64,000 bases of DNA from an uncultured Bacteroidota bacterium (GTDB lineage: Bacteria; Bacteroidota; Bacteroidia; Bacteroidales; WCHB1-69), in NCBI GenBank assembly GCA_902786595.1, contig CADADB010000006.1:95277-159276 (forward strand). The letters run 5' to 3'. A program made the position numbers and the translations under genes. Position 1 is the first letter of the stretch. The number at the start of each line of letters is the position of its first letter. The notes below the pieces were generated by a model. It worked only from the letters and a program-made list of their open reading frames with translations. It ran no database searches and was not told the DNA's origin. This document shows, one piece after another, positions 42,846 through 50,834 of this stretch.

Positions 42846-44771
42846 TTATTCATTCATTTGCCAAGCTTTTTTTACCACTTCTGCAATGGAATCTTCGTCA
42901 AACCCCACCTCTTTGTACAAATTCGGGATATCGCCGTGGGAGATGAATCGGTCGGGGAGGGCGATGTGCAACAGATGAGGTTGTGTTGCAGAGATGTTGC
43001 TCGCAACGTCCCTCCGGTCAAGGAATTCCGCGATTTCAGAGAAAAGACCTCCTTTTTCCGTCCCGTCCTCCACCGTTATCCAAATAGGATATTGTTTTGC
43101 CAAATCCTCTAATGCGTCTTCGTCCAAAGGTTTAAGGAATCTCACATCAAAATGTGCAGGTTTGATGTTTTGTTGTTCCAGACGCTGGATCACCTTCGCC
43201 ACATTGTTGCCCAATGGGCCGAGGGTCAGCAAAAGCACTTTTTCGCCTTCACGCATCATGCGGCCTTTGCCAATCGGCAAGAGTTGGGGATCGTTATGCC
43301 AGTCTGTCAGCACGCCACGTCCTCGCGGGTAGCGTATGACGAATGGAAGTCCTTTGTTTTTAGCATTCTGATATGCCGTGAACATCAAATTGCGCAATTC
43401 GTGCTCGTCATACGGCGAAGAGAGAATCAAATCCGGGATACAGCGAAGGAATGCGAGGTCAAAGGATCCGTGATGCGTGGCGCCATCTTCGCCCACGAGT
43501 CCGGCCCGGTCGATACAGAAAATCACAGGCAGTTTCTGCAGGGCCACGTCGTGGATCACTTGATCGTAGCCACGTTGCAGGAATGAGGAATAGATGTTGC
43601 AGAAGGGTATGTAACCTTCTGTGGCTAAGCCCGCGGAGAAAGTCACGGCATGCTGCTCTGCGATTCCGACGTCAAAAACGCGGTCTGGATATACAGCGTC
43701 CATGATGGTCAAAGAACAACCCGTCGCCATAGCGGGGGTGATACCGACAACCTTTTCGTCCTGACGGGCAAACTCCAATATCGTATTTCCAAAAACATCT
43801 TGATATTTAGGAGGTTGCGATTTCTCTTCAACCTTGATTATTTCTCCCGTGTCGGGATTGAATTTTCCAGGGGCATGATATTGGGTCTGATTTTGCTCCG
43901 CCGCTTCCAGCCCTTTTCCTTTGACGGTCAGCACGTGGAACAGCTTGAGGCCTGGAAGCCGTTTGAGGTCACGCAGCGTCTTCACCAGATAGACCACATC
44001 GTGACCGTCGGCGGGACCGAAATAGCGATAACCGAGACTCTGGAACCAGTTGCTGCCGCCAAACAGCCAACCTTTGACGGAATTACCCATCTTGCTGAAG
44101 AAATTGGTGACCTTGTTGGGGTGGTTGGTGCGGAACGTGAAGAAATTCCAAAGGCGGCTCTTGAATCGGTTGTAGGCAGGCGATGTGGTGATGGACAACA
44201 GGTATTTGCTCATCGCACCCGTACTTTTGTCGATGGATATCTTGTTGTCGTTCAGGATGACTAACATGTTGACATCGCGGTAGGGTGCTTGGTTCATGGC
44301 CTCGAAAGCCATTCCCCCGCCGATAGCGCCGTCACCGATAACCGCAATATGATTGCGTTTCATGTTCCCTTCCATTTTGGCGGCCACGGCCATTCCCAAA
44401 ATGGCGGATACGGAAGTGGATGAGTGTCCTGTGCCGAAGGTGTCGAACTCGCTCTCCTCCCGACGCGGGAATCCGCTGATACCCTGGTAACTGCGGTTTG
44501 TACGGAACTGATCTTTGCGACCCGTCAGGATTTTGTGGCAATAGGCCTGATGTCCTACATCCCAGATCAGTTTATCATTCGGTGTATCAAAGACATAGTG
44601 TATGGCCACGGTCAACTCCACCACCCCAAGACTGGAGCCGAGATGCCCTGGATGCTGGGACGTCTGCTCAATGATGAACTGACGCAACTCATTGCATAAT
44701 TTCGGCAACTCGTTGACCGGCAGCTTACGTAAGTCCTCGACAGATTCTATGTGTGATAACAGATCACTCAT
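42846..44771 (-). CDS. dxs: 1-deoxy-D-xylulose-5-phosphate synthase
   Basis: 641 residues, thiamine-diphosphate enzyme making DXP from pyruvate and glyceraldehyde 3-phosphate, the first step of the MEP isoprenoid pathway. The GDG...N cofactor motif is AVIGDGAIGGGMAFEAMN to NDNKISI, the early His is in HPGHLGSSLG, and the pyrimidine-binding Glu is in DVGIAEQHAVTFSAGLA. It overlaps the glycosyltransferase start region by 4 bp (ATGA coupling), so it sits in a tightly packed operon with lptF and the transketolase half. Confidence 0.97.
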   Translation of the reverse strand: MSDLLSHIESVEDLRKLPVNELPKLCNELRQFIIEQTSQHPGHLGSSLGVVELTVAIHYVFDTPNDKLIWDVGHQAYCHKILTGRKDQFRTNRSYQGISGFPRREESEFDTFGTGHSSTSVSAILGMAVAAKMEGNMKRNHIAVIGDGAIGGGMAFEAMNQAPYRDVNMLVILNDNKISIDKSTGAMSKYLLSITTSPAYNRFKSRLWNFFTFRTNHPNKVTNFFSKMGNSVKGWLFGGSNWFQSLGYRYFGPADGHDVVYLVKTLRDLKRLPGLKLFHVLTVKGKGLEAAEQNQTQYHAPGKFNPDTGEIIKVEEKSQPPKYQDVFGNTILEFARQDEKVVGITPAMATGCSLTIMDAVYPDRVFDVGIAEQHAVTFSAGLATEGYIPFCNIYSSFLQRGYDQVIHDVALQKLPVIFCIDRAGLVGEDGATHHGSFDLAFLRCIPDLILSSPYDEHELRNLMFTAYQNAKNKGLPFVIRYPRGRGVLTDWHNDPQLLPIGKGRMMREGEKVLLLTLGPLGNNVAKVIQRLEQQNIKPAHFDVRFLKPLDEDALEDLAKQYPIWITVEDGTEKGGLFSEIAEFLDRRDVASNISATQPHLLHIALPDRFISHGDIPNLYKEVGFDEDSIAEVVKKAWQMNE

Positions 44772-45982
44772 CGTAAATTCAATATTTTTTGATAAAAATC
44801 GGCTAATTGTTGTGAAATAACCGTGTTGTTATGATGTACGGAAATATAATGTTGGGCATTCTCGCTAATAATACTGCACAAATCCGGCATGGCCACACAT
44901 TTGTTGATGACCGACACGAACTCTTCAGGAGTATTGGCGATGAACAAATGCTTACCGTCTTGAACGTCAAGGCCTTCAGCACCAATCGAGGTGGTGATGA
45001 CCACGCGTCCCAACGCCATGGCCTCCACAATTTTGATTCGGATTCCGCTACCGGAAAGCAACGGCACCACCATAATGTCATAATCCATCATGAACTCGTT
45101 GGCATTCGGCACCGCCCCCATCACCGTGACATTTTTGTCGTGGCGACTGCGGATGCTGTCGGGGATGTCGTGACCGGCAAGGGTGAACGTCAAGTCAGGG
45201 TGTGCCAACATTATCTCCGGCCAAACCTCATCCAAAAACCAAAGAATGCCTTCCACGTTCGGTGACCAGTTCATGCTGCCAAGATGGAACAGTGCCGGAT
45301 GGTCGGTGGCGATATAATCATCGTCCTCCATGTCATAGTTGTCCACATCTATGCCAAACGGAATGACCACACCCGGGACATCCGGGGCAGTTTCATGGAA
45401 ATAGTGATAATCCGGCTCGGAAATGGACATATAACCATCCACTTCGTGCAAAATTTTGCGTTCCACACGTCGCAGCTGATGGGCGTTGACCCGATAGGCC
45501 AGCTTCAGAATAGGATTGCTTTCGTTCTCGGACAGTCTCTCCCAGATTTGATGCTCAATATTATGCAATCTCATCAAGATTTTCGCTTTTGAATATTTCC
45601 TGAGCAGCGGAATATAGGGAGCCATATAAATCGATTCGATATGTATGACATCAAATTGCTCGTTCTTAAGGATTTCCGTTAACTTGGAAACCATATTCTT
45701 ATGATAAAACCGTTCAATCTGATAGGATTTTCCCGTAAACAGCGTTCTTAGGGCCTCCATTTTGTGCGGAGTGGTGTCAATAAATACCGATTCAAAACGA
45801 GTCTTTGCCAAATAAGATTTGGAATATGCCGAAACCACGTAGGGATGCTTGGGTGTGGCTACTGCCACCACTTTCACATCTATTTCACTGTCAAGCAGAC
45901 ACTTAGTGATATTGTGAATGGCAATGCAACCTCCATCAATCGCAGGCAAAGGGGTTTTATGACAAAGTTGAAGAATTTTCAT
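44768..45982 (-). CDS. family 4-type glycosyltransferase
   Basis: 404 residues of GT-B fold. The N-terminal domain begins MKILQLCHKTPLPAIDGG; the nucleotide-sugar domain has the GT4-type pattern MVVPLLSGSGIRIKIVEAMA (sugar-binding Glu) followed by a short Gly-rich turn. It adds a sugar to a lipid or glycan at the cytoplasmic face; the donor and acceptor are unknown. It overlaps the LptF/G gene by 26 bp and dxs by 4 bp. The pairing with an LPS-export permease hints at envelope glycolipid work, an inference only. Confidence 0.87.
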   Translation of the reverse strand: MKILQLCHKTPLPAIDGGCIAIHNITKCLLDSEIDVKVVAVATPKHPYVVSAYSKSYLAKTRFESVFIDTTPHKMEALRTLFTGKSYQIERFYHKNMVSKLTEILKNEQFDVIHIESIYMAPYIPLLRKYSKAKILMRLHNIEHQIWERLSENESNPILKLAYRVNAHQLRRVERKILHEVDGYMSISEPDYHYFHETAPDVPGVVIPFGIDVDNYDMEDDDYIATDHPALFHLGSMNWSPNVEGILWFLDEVWPEIMLAHPDLTFTLAGHDIPDSIRSRHDKNVTVMGAVPNANEFMMDYDIMVVPLLSGSGIRIKIVEAMALGRVVITTSIGAEGLDVQDGKHLFIANTPEEFVSVINKCVAMPDLCSIISENAQHYISVHHNNTVISQQLADFYQKILNLR

Positions 45983-47426
45983 GTCTGTTTTTGGAAAATA
46001 GTTTTATATGTTTAATTTTTTCAATCCATTTTGAATAGGTGTCGGGCGAAAGCACGGCTGTGTCCATTGTGGCGTGGTAAGTCAGGAACACGCAGAGAGG
46101 CAGTAAGATAAACGATGACATCCACGTTCCGAACCACACGGGCATCGTGCTTCCATTGGCAATTTTCTCGCCAATTACGGACAAGGCGAAGTAGATCACG
46201 AAGAATAGAACCGTCAGGACCAGCGGCACGGCGATTCCTCCTTTGCGGATAATGGATCCCAGAGGGGCCCCGATAAAAAAGAAGAGCAGACAAGCCACTG
46301 CCAGACGATATTTCCGTTGTAATTCAATCTGATACGTCCACATATATTTCGTCCGGTAGGTGGCTTCTGTGTAATTGAACTGCATGGAATAGATGAAGGA
46401 ACGGGATGCGTTTTCTGCTTGGTTCAGAACACGTTCGCGTACATCCGGCGACAAAGCAGCCAGATCGTTCTTCAATGATGATTTTTGTTCCTTAAATTGA
46501 TCATTATCACGAATATATGTGTTGAAATAATACAAATTATTGAAAAACACATTCGCCGTATTGTTTTCAAGATCTTGGATTTGTTTCTTCATGGTGTCAA
46601 TTTGGACTTGTAATTGTCTGTTTGTCAGTGAAGAAGAGTGTCCTTCGAAAAGTTCGGCGTTCACTTGGTTCAACGAGAAGTCGGACATGTCAAACCGTTT
46701 GTATTGTTTGTCGAAGGTGGCGCGCATCAAGGGAAGCTGGGCACGTTTGCCGCGGCTTACTCCCATCGTTGATGTTTCATCCCAAAAAGAGCCGTTTTTT
46801 AGTGTGAACAGAAGGTAATGTTTGTCCGGGGTGACACTCATGGTTCCCGAGGCGGCGTATGTGACGGATGTGTTCCCTTGACGGCGTGAATGGTCGTAAA
46901 TCAGTATGTCTTTGATGGTTTCCCCGTCCGGCATCTTTTTACCGACCAGTATCGAATAGTTGTCAAAACCTTCGTAGAAAACACCCTCTTCGATATTAAG
47001 TGCGGGTTTCTGCTCTTGAATGTCATAAAGTAACATTCTGAGTTTCAAGGTGGCACGTGGGATGATCTGGTCGGAAACCAGGAACGAGAGGATGGTGATG
47101 AACACGGTCAACACAGCCAGCGGGGCCATCATTTTGCGGGTGGAGATGCCTGCCGACTTCAGCGCCACGATCTCATACCGTTCACCCATGTTCCCAAAAG
47201 TCATCAGCGAAGCGAGCATCACCGCTAAGGGAAATGCCATGGAAGCGAGGGAAACCGCAGCATAGAACAACAGTTTCAGCATTACGGTCACCTCTAACCC
47301 CTTGCCTACCAGCTCGTCCACCCATTTCCAGACAAACTGCATGAGCAGCACAAACAAGGCCACAAAGAAGGTCAGGAAAAAGGGCCCGAGAAAGTTTTTA
47401 CAAAGGTATTTATTGACAATTTTCAC
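45957..47426 (-). CDS. LptF/LptG (YjgP/YjgQ) family permease
   Basis: 489 residues. Three N-terminal helices (first at about 12-32, with the family pattern FMNMGERYEIVALKSAGIS-like sequence near residue 75), a large periplasmic domain (about 130-370), and three C-terminal helices. LptF and LptG form the inner-membrane part of the LptB2FG exporter that moves lipopolysaccharide to the outer membrane; from one gene I cannot tell F from G. The long periplasmic insert relative to E. coli is common in Bacteroidota. It lies between transketolase and a glycosyltransferase with overlapping ends. Confidence 0.88.
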   Translation of the reverse strand: MKIVNKYLCKNFLGPFFLTFFVALFVLLMQFVWKWVDELVGKGLEVTVMLKLLFYAAVSLASMAFPLAVMLASLMTFGNMGERYEIVALKSAGISTRKMMAPLAVLTVFITILSFLVSDQIIPRATLKLRMLLYDIQEQKPALNIEEGVFYEGFDNYSILVGKKMPDGETIKDILIYDHSRRQGNTSVTYAASGTMSVTPDKHYLLFTLKNGSFWDETSTMGVSRGKRAQLPLMRATFDKQYKRFDMSDFSLNQVNAELFEGHSSSLTNRQLQVQIDTMKKQIQDLENNTANVFFNNLYYFNTYIRDNDQFKEQKSSLKNDLAALSPDVRERVLNQAENASRSFIYSMQFNYTEATYRTKYMWTYQIELQRKYRLAVACLLFFFIGAPLGSIIRKGGIAVPLVLTVLFFVIYFALSVIGEKIANGSTMPVWFGTWMSSFILLPLCVFLTYHATMDTAVLSPDTYSKWIEKIKHIKLFSKNRHENSSTLS

Positions 47427-47437
47427 GAGAGGATAAA

Positions 47438-48280
47438 TTAATAATCTCCCAAAGTTTCAGGGAGTTGGGCTAAAGCGGCAGCCGCTTGCTCATCGTTAGG
47501 AGGTGTACCATGCCATTTGTGCGTGCCCATCATGAAATCAACACCTTGACCCATCTCGGTCTTCATCAGAATAACGATGGGTTTCTGGTTGCCTGCAAGT
47601 GTCTTGGCCAATTTCAGTGTTTGGACACAGCTTTTCATGTCATTACCGTTCATTTCGAGCACTAACCATTGGAATGCCTCGAATTTTGCGCGGAGATTGC
47701 CGAGACTCATCACAGCATCTGTGCTTCCGTCTATCTGTTTCTTGTTGTAATCTACCGTAACAATAAGATTGTCAACATGTTTTGAGCCGGCAAACATGAT
47801 TGCCTCCCAGTTCTGACCCTCTTCAAGCTCGCCGTCGCCCGTAAGCGCATACACCAAATGTTTGTCCTGGTTGGCTTTCTTGGCCAATGAAGCTCCGATG
47901 GCTACGGACATCCCTTGTCCTAAAGACCCGGAAGCCACACGCACTCCCGGCAATCCCTCGACAGGGGTGGGGTGACCTTGCAAGCGGGTGCCTAACTTAC
48001 GAAAAGTGGCCAGCTCTGACACAGGGAAATAGCCGCGACGCGCCATCACACTGTAGAACACAGGGCTGATGTGACCGTTGGAGAGGAAGAACATGTCTTC
48101 GCCGTTACCTTCGCGGGTGAATTGCCCGGGATCAATTTCCATCGCGTCAAAATAGAGAGCTGTCAAAAAGTCGGCGCAACCCAAAGAACCGCCCGGATGC
48201 CCGGATTTTGCCCCGTGAACCATACGGATGATATCTCTGCGCACCTGCGCCGCAATGTCTTGTAACTTATTGATTTCCAT
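47438..48280 (-). CDS. transketolase, N-terminal subunit
   Basis: 280 residues equal to the thiamine-diphosphate (PP) domain of transketolase. Visible motifs: GAKSGHPGGSLGCADFL, the GDG...N cofactor site in TGDGELEEGQNWEA (near 150-163), and the conserved FLSNGH. The pyrimidine domain that completes the active site is missing; in organisms with a split enzyme it is a separate gene, usually next door, but neither neighbour here (lptF/G downstream, ruvC upstream) encodes it. The partner must be elsewhere in the genome. It is the first gene of the operon, with a promoter at 48341. Confidence 0.9.
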   Translation of the reverse strand: MEINKLQDIAAQVRRDIIRMVHGAKSGHPGGSLGCADFLTALYFDAMEIDPGQFTREGNGEDMFFLSNGHISPVFYSVMARRGYFPVSELATFRKLGTRLQGHPTPVEGLPGVRVASGSLGQGMSVAIGASLAKKANQDKHLVYALTGDGELEEGQNWEAIMFAGSKHVDNLIVTVDYNKKQIDGSTDAVMSLGNLRAKFEAFQWLVLEMNGNDMKSCVQTLKLAKTLAGNQKPIVILMKTEMGQGVDFMMGTHKWHGTPPNDEQAAAALAQLPETLGDY

Positions 48281-48340
48281 AACTGTATATTATTGTCGTT
48301 TATTCTTTTTAATTATTTTCGCCTTAAAGCAAAGATGCTG

Positions 48341-48348
48341 CAAAGGTA
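48341..48348 (-). promoter_or_regulatory. -7 promoter element for the transketolase-lptF-GT-dxs operon
   Basis: CAAAGGTA (TACCTTTG on the minus strand), 61 bp before the start codon. Confidence 0.5.
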
Positions 48349-48388
48349 CATAAATTACGAATACGAGCGGACAAATGAAATTGCCATT

Positions 48389-48452
48389 GTAGAGACGTTT
48401 CCAAAAACGTTTTTTACGCATTACTCTGAGACGTTTCAGGAAACATCTCTAC
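48389..48452. repeat. degenerate composite of the GTAGAGACG palindrome family (copy 4)
   Basis: A left half (GTAGAGACGTTTCC) and a right half (GGAAACATCTCTAC) form the outer stem with one G-T mismatch. Between them lie further fragments of the same element (GAGACGTTTC). It looks like two nested copies that have decayed. The right end supplies the TAG stop codon of ruvC. Confidence 0.7.
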
Positions 48453-49012
48453 TTCACAACCCTCTCCGCGTTTTGCGCAATAAAACTCTTCCAATTGGTC
48501 GCTTTGGTTTTGCCGAAGACCACCTTCTGCTGCAAATGGTGGCACACCGCCACCGCTAATGCGTCTGTAGCGTCCAGATATTCAATACTTTCTGAAATAG
48601 GATACATTCGGCAGAGCATTGCGGAGACCTGCTCCTTGGAGGCGTTGCCATTACCCGTGATGGACTGCTTTATCTTTCGGGGCGAGTATTCATAGACCTC
48701 CATGCCCGCGTGCAACGAAGCGGCAATGACGATACCCTGTGCCCGTCCCAACTTCAGCATTGACTGCACATTTTTGCCGTAAAAAGGGGCTTCAATGGCC
48801 AAAACATCAGGGTGATACTGCTCGATCAGGCCGTTGATTTTTTCGTAAATATATTTCAACTTGGCGTATGGATCCCCTAACTTGGTCATTTGCAGCACAC
48901 TGAGAACTTCCACCTCGGATTTGTTCAACTCCGTGTTCAACAGTGCGTATCCCATGATGTTGGTACCGGGATCCACCCCCAAAATCTTTCTTCGTATCGT
49001 ATTGTCATCCAT
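48449..49012 (-). CDS. ruvC: Holliday junction resolvase RuvC
   Basis: 187 residues, complete. All four catalytic carboxylates of the RNase H-like fold are present: Asp14 in LGVDPGT, Glu74 in AIEAPFYGK, and Asp147 and Asp150 in LDATDALAVA. It cuts Holliday junctions held by RuvAB. It stands apart from ruvA (2996-3586). The coding sequence ends in a palindromic repeat that provides its stop. Confidence 0.96.
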   Translation of the reverse strand: MDDNTIRRKILGVDPGTNIMGYALLNTELNKSEVEVLSVLQMTKLGDPYAKLKYIYEKINGLIEQYHPDVLAIEAPFYGKNVQSMLKLGRAQGIVIAASLHAGMEVYEYSPRKIKQSITGNGNASKEQVSAMLCRMYPISESIEYLDATDALAVAVCHHLQQKVVFGKTKATNWKSFIAQNAERVVK

Positions 49013-49027
49013 GTTTTAACTATGACT

Positions 49028-49104
49028 TTGGCTATTAGCTATTAGCTGTTGGCTTTTGGCTCTTAATTCTTGGTCTTTGGCCCTGTTGCCTTGGCCCTTC
49101 TCCC
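49028..49104. repeat. 7-bp tandem array, 11 units, extending into the 3' end of a gene
   Basis: Eleven in-register heptamers (TTGGCTA, TTAGCTA, TTAGCTG, TTGGCTT, TTGGCTC, TTAATTC, TTGGTCT, TTGGCCC, TGTTGCC, TTGGCCC, TTCTCCC). The right part lies inside the protease gene, whose stop codon is in the sixth unit and whose last 13 residues are array-encoded. Confidence 0.8.
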
Positions 49105-49527
49105 CTTTTTGAAAAAAAAACTGTTGTTTTCGTAATCAATGACCGCCTTATGATTCACACAGAAGTCGTTACCCAAAATCATTTGGACGGGTTTATGGTG
49201 CAGAGCTTTGTAGGCATTATTGATGTGGGCAAAGTCAATTACCGCGACGTTTTGCATAAGTTTTTGATGGTAATGGCCGATTTTGAAGTCAGGGAGGTCG
49301 GTAACCATCACTTCAAACCCCGTACCGCCAATTCCAGCGTTAACACCTTCGTTTTTCTCCATTTCCTTGTCCGGAAACAGCTTGTTGACAAACGATTTGT
49401 CCACACAACTATGCGACGCGCCTGTGTCCAGAACGATACGGATTTTCTCCCCCGCCACCGAGCCGTTCAGTAGCGTGTGGTAGTCACCTTTTTCTAATTG
49501 AAGTATTTTCAGAGGGGTTTTATACAT
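49063..49527 (-). CDS. retropepsin-like aspartic protease
   Basis: 154 residues. LDTGASHSCVD (Asp34) is the retropepsin active-site motif and MILGNDFCVN the usual conserved strand near the C-terminus; a single lobe means the enzyme must dimerise. No signal peptide. Such clan AA peptidases are common in Bacteroidota with mostly unknown substrates. The basic tail (GRRAKATGPKTKN) is translated from the 7-bp array and is probably not part of the ancestral fold. No promoter or partner gene is obvious. Confidence 0.85.
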   Translation of the reverse strand: MYKTPLKILQLEKGDYHTLLNGSVAGEKIRIVLDTGASHSCVDKSFVNKLFPDKEMEKNEGVNAGIGGTGFEVMVTDLPDFKIGHYHQKLMQNVAVIDFAHINNAYKALHHKPVQMILGNDFCVNHKAVIDYENNSFFFKKGRRAKATGPKTKN

Positions 49528-49563
49528 TTTATGGTTAAAGGTTTATAAGCTCATTCGTTAATT

Positions 49564-49598
49564 AATGTAAAATGTACAATGAACAATGAACATTGGGG
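49564..49598. repeat. 7-bp tandem array, unit AATGWAM, 5 units
   Basis: AATGTAA, AATGTAC, AATGAAC (twice), ATTGGGG, 37 bp upstream of the protease start. Confidence 0.7.
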
Positions 49599-49652
49599 TA
49601 TTTGGCCTTTTCATTCATTTGATAGAGTAATAACACATGACGACTTTATATT

Positions 49653-49684
49653 TATCGTGTCATCGCTTCATCGTGTCATCGTCT
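49653..49684. repeat. 8-bp tandem array, unit CATCGTNT, 4 units
   Basis: TATCGTGT, CATCGCTT, CATCGTGT, CATCGTCT, ending at the base before the corA stop codon. The reverse complement of this unit forms the array on the other side of corA (50687-50790). Confidence 0.8.
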
Positions 49685-50596
49685 TTACAGCCATCGTTTC
49701 TTGATGAAGAACAAAATCAGCAGCACAGAAATGACAAGGCAGAGGACGATCACATACAGGAACGCAAACGGGGAGTTTGCCATCGGAAGTCCCACATTCA
49801 TACCGTAAAGTCCTGAAATAAAGGTCAGTGGCAGCACTATTGTGGAGATGATAGTGAGCATTCGCATGATTTCGTTGGTCTTATTGGCCTGCAAGGAATC
49901 GAACGTGCTGGAGAGGCCGGCGACCAATTCGCCGTAATCGTCCACCATATCCCACATCTTCTGGTAGAAGTCCAAGATGTTGCCCCAGTACTCTTCCATG
50001 TCGTCGGCGAAACCTTTCACTTCACCGCTCTCAAACATCTTGAACAGACGGAGTTGCGGTTTGAACATGGTGTTCATCTGGATGATGTTTTTCCGGATGA
50101 TGGAGATCTGTTCAATGATTTTCTCGGCCTTGCTGCTGAACAGTTCGCGACTGATGAAATCGATTTCGGTGCCAAGACGTTCCACAATGAGGAAAGTCTC
50201 CTTCATCATTCTGTAGAGAATGTGATAGAGCATGGAGTCGGAGGTGCCGGTGATTTCGTCTTCATCTTCCGGCTCGGGATCGATTTTCTTCAGGTTGAAG
50301 AGGTCTTGCACCACATAGTGCGAATTCCCGACTGTAATGAGGTAATCTTGTCCCCAGAAAATCTTGGTTTCCTCGGTTTTCACCAAGCGTGTGCGCTGGT
50401 CGAGCAGCGGAAAATGCAGCACGAGGAAGAAATAGTCGTCGTAAATATCGATTTTGGGACGTTGCACAAAGCTGGAGCAGTCTTCAATATCCAAGGGGTG
50501 GAAATGGAAGTTATCTCGCAAAAAATCCAAATCTTCAACGGTCGGATCCGTTATATGATGCCACTTATAAGCACCGAAATTAATGGTGTCAACCAT
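49685..50596 (-). CDS. corA: CorA-family magnesium/divalent metal transporter
   Basis: 303 residues. A large cytoplasmic N-terminal funnel with long helices is followed by two C-terminal membrane helices; the signature LYGMNVG (GMN, near residue 268) lies at the first helix end. CorA forms a pentameric Mg2+ channel gated by cytoplasmic Mg2+. The gene has one of the few strong Shine-Dalgarno sequences in the window. It is enclosed by two 8-bp repeat arrays in opposite orientation. Confidence 0.94.
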   Translation of the reverse strand: MVDTINFGAYKWHHITDPTVEDLDFLRDNFHFHPLDIEDCSSFVQRPKIDIYDDYFFLVLHFPLLDQRTRLVKTEETKIFWGQDYLITVGNSHYVVQDLFNLKKIDPEPEDEDEITGTSDSMLYHILYRMMKETFLIVERLGTEIDFISRELFSSKAEKIIEQISIIRKNIIQMNTMFKPQLRLFKMFESGEVKGFADDMEEYWGNILDFYQKMWDMVDDYGELVAGLSSTFDSLQANKTNEIMRMLTIISTIVLPLTFISGLYGMNVGLPMANSPFAFLYVIVLCLVISVLLILFFIKKRWL

Positions 50597-50603
50597 GCGA
50601 TAA

Positions 50604-50610
50604 CCTCCTT
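50604..50610 (-). promoter_or_regulatory. strong ribosome binding site of corA
   Basis: AAGGAGG on the minus strand, 7 bp before the corA ATG. This is unusual in Bacteroidota, where most genes here lack it, and it supports the start at 50596. Confidence 0.75.
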
Positions 50611-50668
50611 TCTTTTAATGGGTTAGAAAACCTTTTTACTACATCTTGGCGCAAAAATTTACAGCTGG

Positions 50669-50676
50669 CAAAGATA
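50669..50676 (-). promoter_or_regulatory. -7 promoter element for corA
   Basis: CAAAGATA (TATCTTTG on the minus strand), 73 bp before the start; the 8-bp array begins 11 bp upstream of it. Confidence 0.55.
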
Positions 50677-50686
50677 CATTTTTTTT

Positions 50687-50790
50687 CGATGAGACGATGA
50701 AAAACGATGAAAACGATGAGGCGATGAGACGATGAGGCGATGAGACGATGAGACGATGAGACGATGAATTAACGATGAAAGGGCGATGAA
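50687..50790. repeat. 8-bp tandem array, unit CGATGAGA, about 9 units plus spaced copies
   Basis: From 50714 the units CGATGAGG and CGATGAGA follow without gaps to 50769; the flanks contain CGATGAAA copies with irregular spacers. It lies upstream of the corA promoter, and its complement (TCTCATCG) matches the downstream array at 49653. Confidence 0.85.
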
Positions 50791-50806
50791 AAAAGAGGAA
50801 GGGAAT

Positions 50807-50834
50807 GTAGGGGCGAGTAATTATTCGCCCCTAC
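50807..50834. repeat. 28-bp palindrome, GTAGGGGCGA variant (copy 5)
   Basis: GTAGGGGCGA and TCGCCCCTAC flank the AT-rich centre GTAATTAT. Same length and outer GTAG...CTAC as the GTAGAGACG family but a different stem. It overlaps the M20 gene and supplies its last codons (RGE) and TAA stop. Confidence 0.8.
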
